A program made the translations under genes and the position numbers. 64,000 nt of DNA from Undaria pinnatifida (taxonomy: Eukaryota > Sar > Phaeophyceae > Laminariales > Alariaceae): the NCBI GenBank assembly GCA_012845835.1, contig JABAKD010000002.1, positions 11,258,120 to 11,322,119 of the forward strand, written 5' to 3'. The notes beneath the pieces are model-generated. The model searched no databases. It saw nothing but the letters and a program-made list of their open reading frames with translations, and was not told where the DNA came from. This document shows, in pieces, positions 54,901 through 60,900 of the stretch (its first letter is position 1; every line of letters begins with the position of its first letter).

Positions 54901-57900
54901 AGCTTCGTGAGTTTGAATGCCCCCGAGTGCGTACTCGTATGAATTTTCGTCTTGCGCACTCATTGACTTTTGCGGAAAGCGCGAGAGCGTGAGTTAGCAA
55001 CACTCGATGAAAAGTCGACGATCGGTGGGTGCTGAACCCTATGCGCCAAAAAAAATGAAGGCAATAACCGGGGGAGGGAAGGGAAGGACGACACCTGTGA
55101 CCATGGCTTGTATGTCCAGAAGCTGGAAAGTAGCAGTGTGCCAAAAAAAAAAAAACTAGAAGAGATGATCAATCAGCAATCAGCAGCAAGGAGCACGTCA
55201 AGTACGAAGCAACACAAACTTATTTATCAGTTACGTATCAACACGACCGCTTGCATTTGACCGGCAAACGACCACAGCAACGGAGTCAGGGACCGCAGCA
55301 AACAGCAAAGCACGCCATCCCCACACATTTCTCCAAAGAGTCTTCTCGGGGAAAAAAAACACCTAACAAAGCTCTACGGGGACGAATGCATGACACCACT
55401 GGTTTCTTCGGTAGATACTGTCTACTTACTACCACCTTCGCGTGGCGCAGCTTAACAACAGGAGGAGCTGGTATAATACAACCCTCGAGGCCCCGGGGAC
55501 GCAGCCACTCGCAATGCTGCTGTGTGGCTTTTCCTGGCGCAGTGATCGTAATCACTAATACCTCCTCGTTTAGTCATGCGTGCGCTTGCCACGTCTATAT
55601 CCATGTATGTATGTACGTGTACCTACCGAACTTCAGTAAACAAATGTACTACTACTATGATCCCTACCGCAGTACCATGGGGATTTTTTTACAGTAATAT
55701 TATTATTTGTTTTGGGACAAAATATGATGCCAATTTGGAAATAATGTCTCGCCAAGTTTTATTTTATCAACCTCTCCATACATCCAGATCCGAAGAATAA
55801 CTGGAGAGTACCGTTCAAAATACTAAATTTTGCGCGCTTCTCGCTTGGACGGCGGTCTTTGTACAAAGTGATTTAATCGGGAAATGCTACAGCACTGCCC
55901 ACTCAGCGATACTTCATCACTTGACTCAGTAGCTCAGTGGGTAGTGCTACTACATACATATATGTTAAACTACCTAAACAATCATACTCAATGTTGTAAG
56001 CGCGCACGCTTGAAAATGACAAACATGAAGTCGGTGAGAATCGAACTGACGACACATAGCACTACCCACTGTCACTTGACTCAGTAACACTCACAGTGAG
56101 TGGGTTATGCAAAAAACCAACCAAATATGTTTTCGAGTTCGTTAGTTAATTCTCACCGACTTCGTAAGAGGGATCTCCGGAGCTATCCCCTCTCCACGTA
56201 CTACAGTGAGTAGTACTCAGGAGAACACTAGCAACTATCATAACCATTCATAACGTCTCCAACGCGCACGCTCCTGAATACCAAATATGTGAGAATCGTA
56301 CTCACGACACATCCTTCGTTGGTTATATAGCACTATACCCACTGAGCCGAAAGTAAACGACACACAGCAGTAGTAGCTACGATAGGGCAAGCGCTTGGAG
56401 GCGGCCATGACAAAAGCATCGTCGGGAAGAAATGTAGATACCAATTTGGAAATTACGCCAATTTGGAAATGTTGTCCCTTACTTATTCGTTCAAGCTCTA
56501 CATATGCCAAGATCCAAGAATAGCTCGGGCGTCTACCGCCCAAAATACAAAAAAAACGCACTTTTCGCTTGTCTCGCTCAGCGTCTATCCGCGTTCACGT
56601 CGATGTGCCGAACGGACACGGCAGGGCGAGGGACGTTAGAGCCGCCCCCCGAAGACGGCGCTCGAACGAAGCTATTTGACCGAGATTCCAAGAATCGCAT
56701 ACTCCTCCTGCAGACGGTATTTGCGTAATAAGGTCGCGCAAAAGAACGGTTCTGAGCCTATCTATGTCAGGTTGACGTGTAGACCAAGCACGCTCAAAAT
56801 GAGAAACATAGCACCAAACGCGATCATATAAAAAGATGAAATAGAGCGATCTACTACTGGTAGAACACGCGTTCTTTTGGACGTATCATGTTCGTCTTGC
56901 AGCCTTTCTAATCTTCTTGCATGACATTCTTCACAACTACTCGCAATTTCCCGTGTTTTATTCGTTCAAGCCCTGCAGACGTCAAGCAAAACAACCGCAA
57001 TTGGGCTAGTTACTATTATTAGGTCGCGCAAAAAACCTTGGCCTATTGGGTCAAAGCCTACTAACTAAGCTCGCAATTATTTACGCGGTTGCAATTCGGC
57101 TGGTCATTTGCATCATATATGTTATCTAGGGATTTTTTTATTTGTTAATGAAGGGTGTCCGTCTAGAATTTTACTTCCTAAATAAAGTTGTATCCCCGCC
57201 TGAAGGCCCTTCGTTCCCGGCTGTAGGGGATCTTTCGCATATGCCGAAGTATATACGTGTACGAAAAGCACGTCATCGCTCACGCATCATTTATTTATTT
57301 ATTTCTGTAGGTTGCCCATCGTTGTTGTACGTTGTTGTTGGCGCGTACCCAATTAATATTTTATCAGATGTTATTTTTTCATGTGCGTATTCACCCGAAA
57401 TTATACACATTCTTCACAGCTCCTCCTGCAGACGTGAGTTGCGTAATAAGGTCGCGCAAAAATGCGATTTTGAGCCTATGTCAGGTTGACGTGCAGACCA
57501 AGCACGCTCGAAAGGAGAAACATCTCAACAGCACCAAACGCAATAATATAAAAAGACGAATTAGAGCGATCTACTACTGGTATTATAACACGCGCTCAAG
57601 CCCTGCAGACGTCAAGCAAAACAAACGCTCGAGACTATACCACCGCAAAATTCAAAACTTGAGCAACTACCAACCGTTTGGAAATGATGCCAATTTTGGA
57701 AATTATCCAGGCGCTGCAGGCGTTAAGATACAACCGAAGTCGCAACATTACCTCCTCAAAATACATTTTTTTTGCAACTTCTCCCTTGTCTCGCTCAGCA
57801 TCCATCCGCGTTCACGTTGAGGTGCCCAACGGATATGGAAGGGCGAGGGGCGTTGGAGCCGCCCCCCGAAGACTTTTACGTGTTTCATTCGTTCAAGCCC

Positions 57901-60900
57901 TGCAGACGTCAAGCAAAACAAACGCTCGAGAGTATGCCACCGCAAAATTCAAAACATTAGCAGCTACCGTTTGGAAATGATGCCAATGTTGTAAATAATC
58001 CAGGCGCTGCAGACGTCAACATACAACCAAAGTATCAAGAATTCCTTCTCGACATGCAATATTTTTGCAACTTCTCGCTTGTCTCGCTTCGCATCCGTCC
58101 GCGCTCACGTCGAGGTGCGGAACGGATACGGCAGGGCGAGGGGCGTTTGAGCCGCCCCCCGAAAACGGCGCTCGAACGAAAAGCTATTTGACCGAGAATT
58201 CCAGTTCCGCGAACTCGCATACCGAGGCCGAGACGAAAAAAACTCCTGACCGAATCCCCGAAAAAAAGAATGATCATATGTATATAAAGGTATGTCGCCG
58301 ACTAGTCAGGTACGAAGACACGGGACCCTGCAAGAACAAATTGCCGCACGCAATGGATTGCTGTACACTGTGATAACAACAACGATTAATTGGCTAGGTA
58401 CCATGGTACAGCGTTGTTGTTCTCGCATTTGCTCTCATAGTCAAGTCCGTAGTCACAGGACAGGCTCCAGCCACTCTCGAGTGAAAGAAGGAAAAACCAA
58501 ACCAATCAAACAATGTTACACGTGTATCTCATAGCGTATTACAGTCCGATGCGTGGGGTCATTTTCGTTTGCAGAATACTGTTTCTTCGTACCTGACTGA
58601 CGCGTTTGTGGCTCGATGTGTGGTGTTTATTACTAAATACCAGGTACTACTTATAAGTCAGTTGGCTGGTTTTAACTCCGCCACCTATGTAGTAACTAGC
58701 AAGGTAGCGGTGTAGTCTATATAACTAACTCAAATCCCTGGTGTACTGACAGGGCTTTGTTGTTGTTGATGTTCTCACATTAACTCGCATAATCAAGTCC
58801 GTGGTCACAGGACAGGCTCCAGTCATTCTGGAGCTGAGGAATACCCTAGGGAAAAACACAAACAACCCAAGGTGGTACACGCATATATCACAGCTGACGC
58901 AATTCATGCCTCCACCAGAAACATATAAAAGTGAAATCGGGAGTCAGTCTACGATGTGCCAGGTCTATACCTGGTGCATACGTCTCATTACTCGCGCCTG
59001 GATAAACCAACGATACCGCTTGCCACCCAAGAAAGACTACCACGTATATATCACACGTAGTATCTATCACTACGCATACGCACGACAGATGCAAGTCAAT
59101 TGGAAAAAAGTAAACCACTCCTGGGTACTCCCCAGGGTACGACATTTGTTGTAAAATCTGATGCATCACGCTATGTGTTGATCCTTCCCTTTCTGTTGCT
59201 TGCTCCTAGCCTGCTCGTCTTTCTTGTAACAATTTTTGAATTTACCTTACTATTTTGCTCCTTCCCATTTTATTGCTGCAATCTGAGTCGCTCGGCTTTT
59301 TTCCGTGTATTTCTTGAGGAAAAAAACACTTAGTTGTTGACTGTTCGCGTCCTTCGTTGCCTCCCCGCGCAGCTGACGTCTGCTGCTCGGTGACGGTCAA
59401 TGCATCTTTACCCCGACCAAATTTTCTTGTCTGATTGCCTTCCCCATCGACTGCTGCCATTTTCTTGTTGTCGTCTGTTTGCCCAGTGACGGAGGTCGAG
59501 TCTGCCGACCGTTACTGGTGGTAGAAAACGGCCGAACCCGTCTCACGAAGACGCATCTGGACCAGATGGCGCTGGGGGTCCTTTCCTTGCAAGGTGAGTA
59601 GCGGAAGGTTTCCACACTCGGCCTATGGCTGTACGAGTCAAGATCGATGCATACTCTATAGCAGTGGCGTGGTTTGCACAAGGAGAGGTAGTGTTAAGAA
59701 TGTCAGTCGCCCCCCAACTGCGTATCGCACCCCCGGCTAACTTAATCCCTTTAGAACCCTTCCTAGTACTAATTCCATGTAATTTGCCCCTCAAAACGGA
59801 TTTCCGGTTGCACAGGCGTCAAGACGCGTTCCTGCAAGACAAGTCGACGCGTGTTACGGTAAAGGGCAGCGCGTACAATTTGTGGGGTTCCTCAGTTGAA
59901 GAGCTTTATGTTCCTCTCACCCTAAAACTGGCCTTGAGAGAAAAAAATAATCCAAAAATGGAAAATTGTCACCCGATGAACAATACCACGTCCTAGGTAA
60001 ACAAAAGAATTGCGGTATATTTTAAAAAGACGAATGACACTCCGACCTTTTTCTGGCATTTCCTCAGTTGACGAGCGGCGCCAGTCAGAAGGCACGCGCT
60101 ACGATAGAGGTATATACCTTTTTCTGGCAAAACTACTTAGTCATCCCACGGTATGCATTACGAGTAGGGGTACGGCGGAAGTTTCGGAGCTCCTAACATG
60201 AGGAGCTCAATATCTCGCTCGAACCTTGAGGTGTATACCCTTTTTTGGCAAAACTACTTAGTCATCCCACGGTATGCATTAGGGGTGCGGCAGAAATTTC
60301 TGAGTTCCCAACATGAGGAGCTCAATATCTCGCCCGAACCTTTACTTCGAAGGCGTTCGCCCGCGCAATCCGACCAACACGTCTATGCGCCAGTCCCGGT
60401 TGGTTGAACACCTATACTGGTAACAGTATAAGAAAACCTTGTATTTGTTCCACTGACTTGAGGAGGTCAACCGCACTATAGAGGTCAGAAGGGTCAGAAG
60501 GTCAGAAACATTAGTTAACCCAAAACGTGTAACCCCTATTGACTACGCGAAAAAGCTGAAACTGCGATTTCTTGTAGGGGACCTGGACCTACCAGAAGAA
60601 AGATATATACCAGTAGTCGGGAGGAGGAGGACGTGGCAACAAATATGTGCCCGTGTGGCTCAACAATGGAGAGTAGGACTCATATAGCATGAAAACGTGA
60701 AATACACAAGGAGGATCGGGATGCGTTAAAGGAGGGGATGAGGAAATTAGACGTAGGTAACATGGTAGAGTTTGGTAGACTAGAGTAGCGAAAAAACGAT
60801 CGCTATGCTAGGAGATAGATAGTGGCCGCAGACGGCGAAACAGGAGGGGGATAAGATAAGCAAACAGTTTCTACGTAATATAGGGAACAAGCGTAATAAG

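Larger units (their letters stand above)
53753..55900. other. Left part of RPC2 intron N-O
   Basis: A 5.7-kb intron starts here. Apart from a perfect 10-bp-stem hairpin at 54000-54023, no gene-like or repeat signal is clear to 55.7 kb. Frames at 55251-55697 are not recognisable. Confidence 0.5.

Noticed and set aside
56280..56352. A functional tRNA gene
   Set aside because: A T-arm and A box are present, but the acceptor stem cannot be formed and D-arm pairing is poor. A SINE head is more likely.
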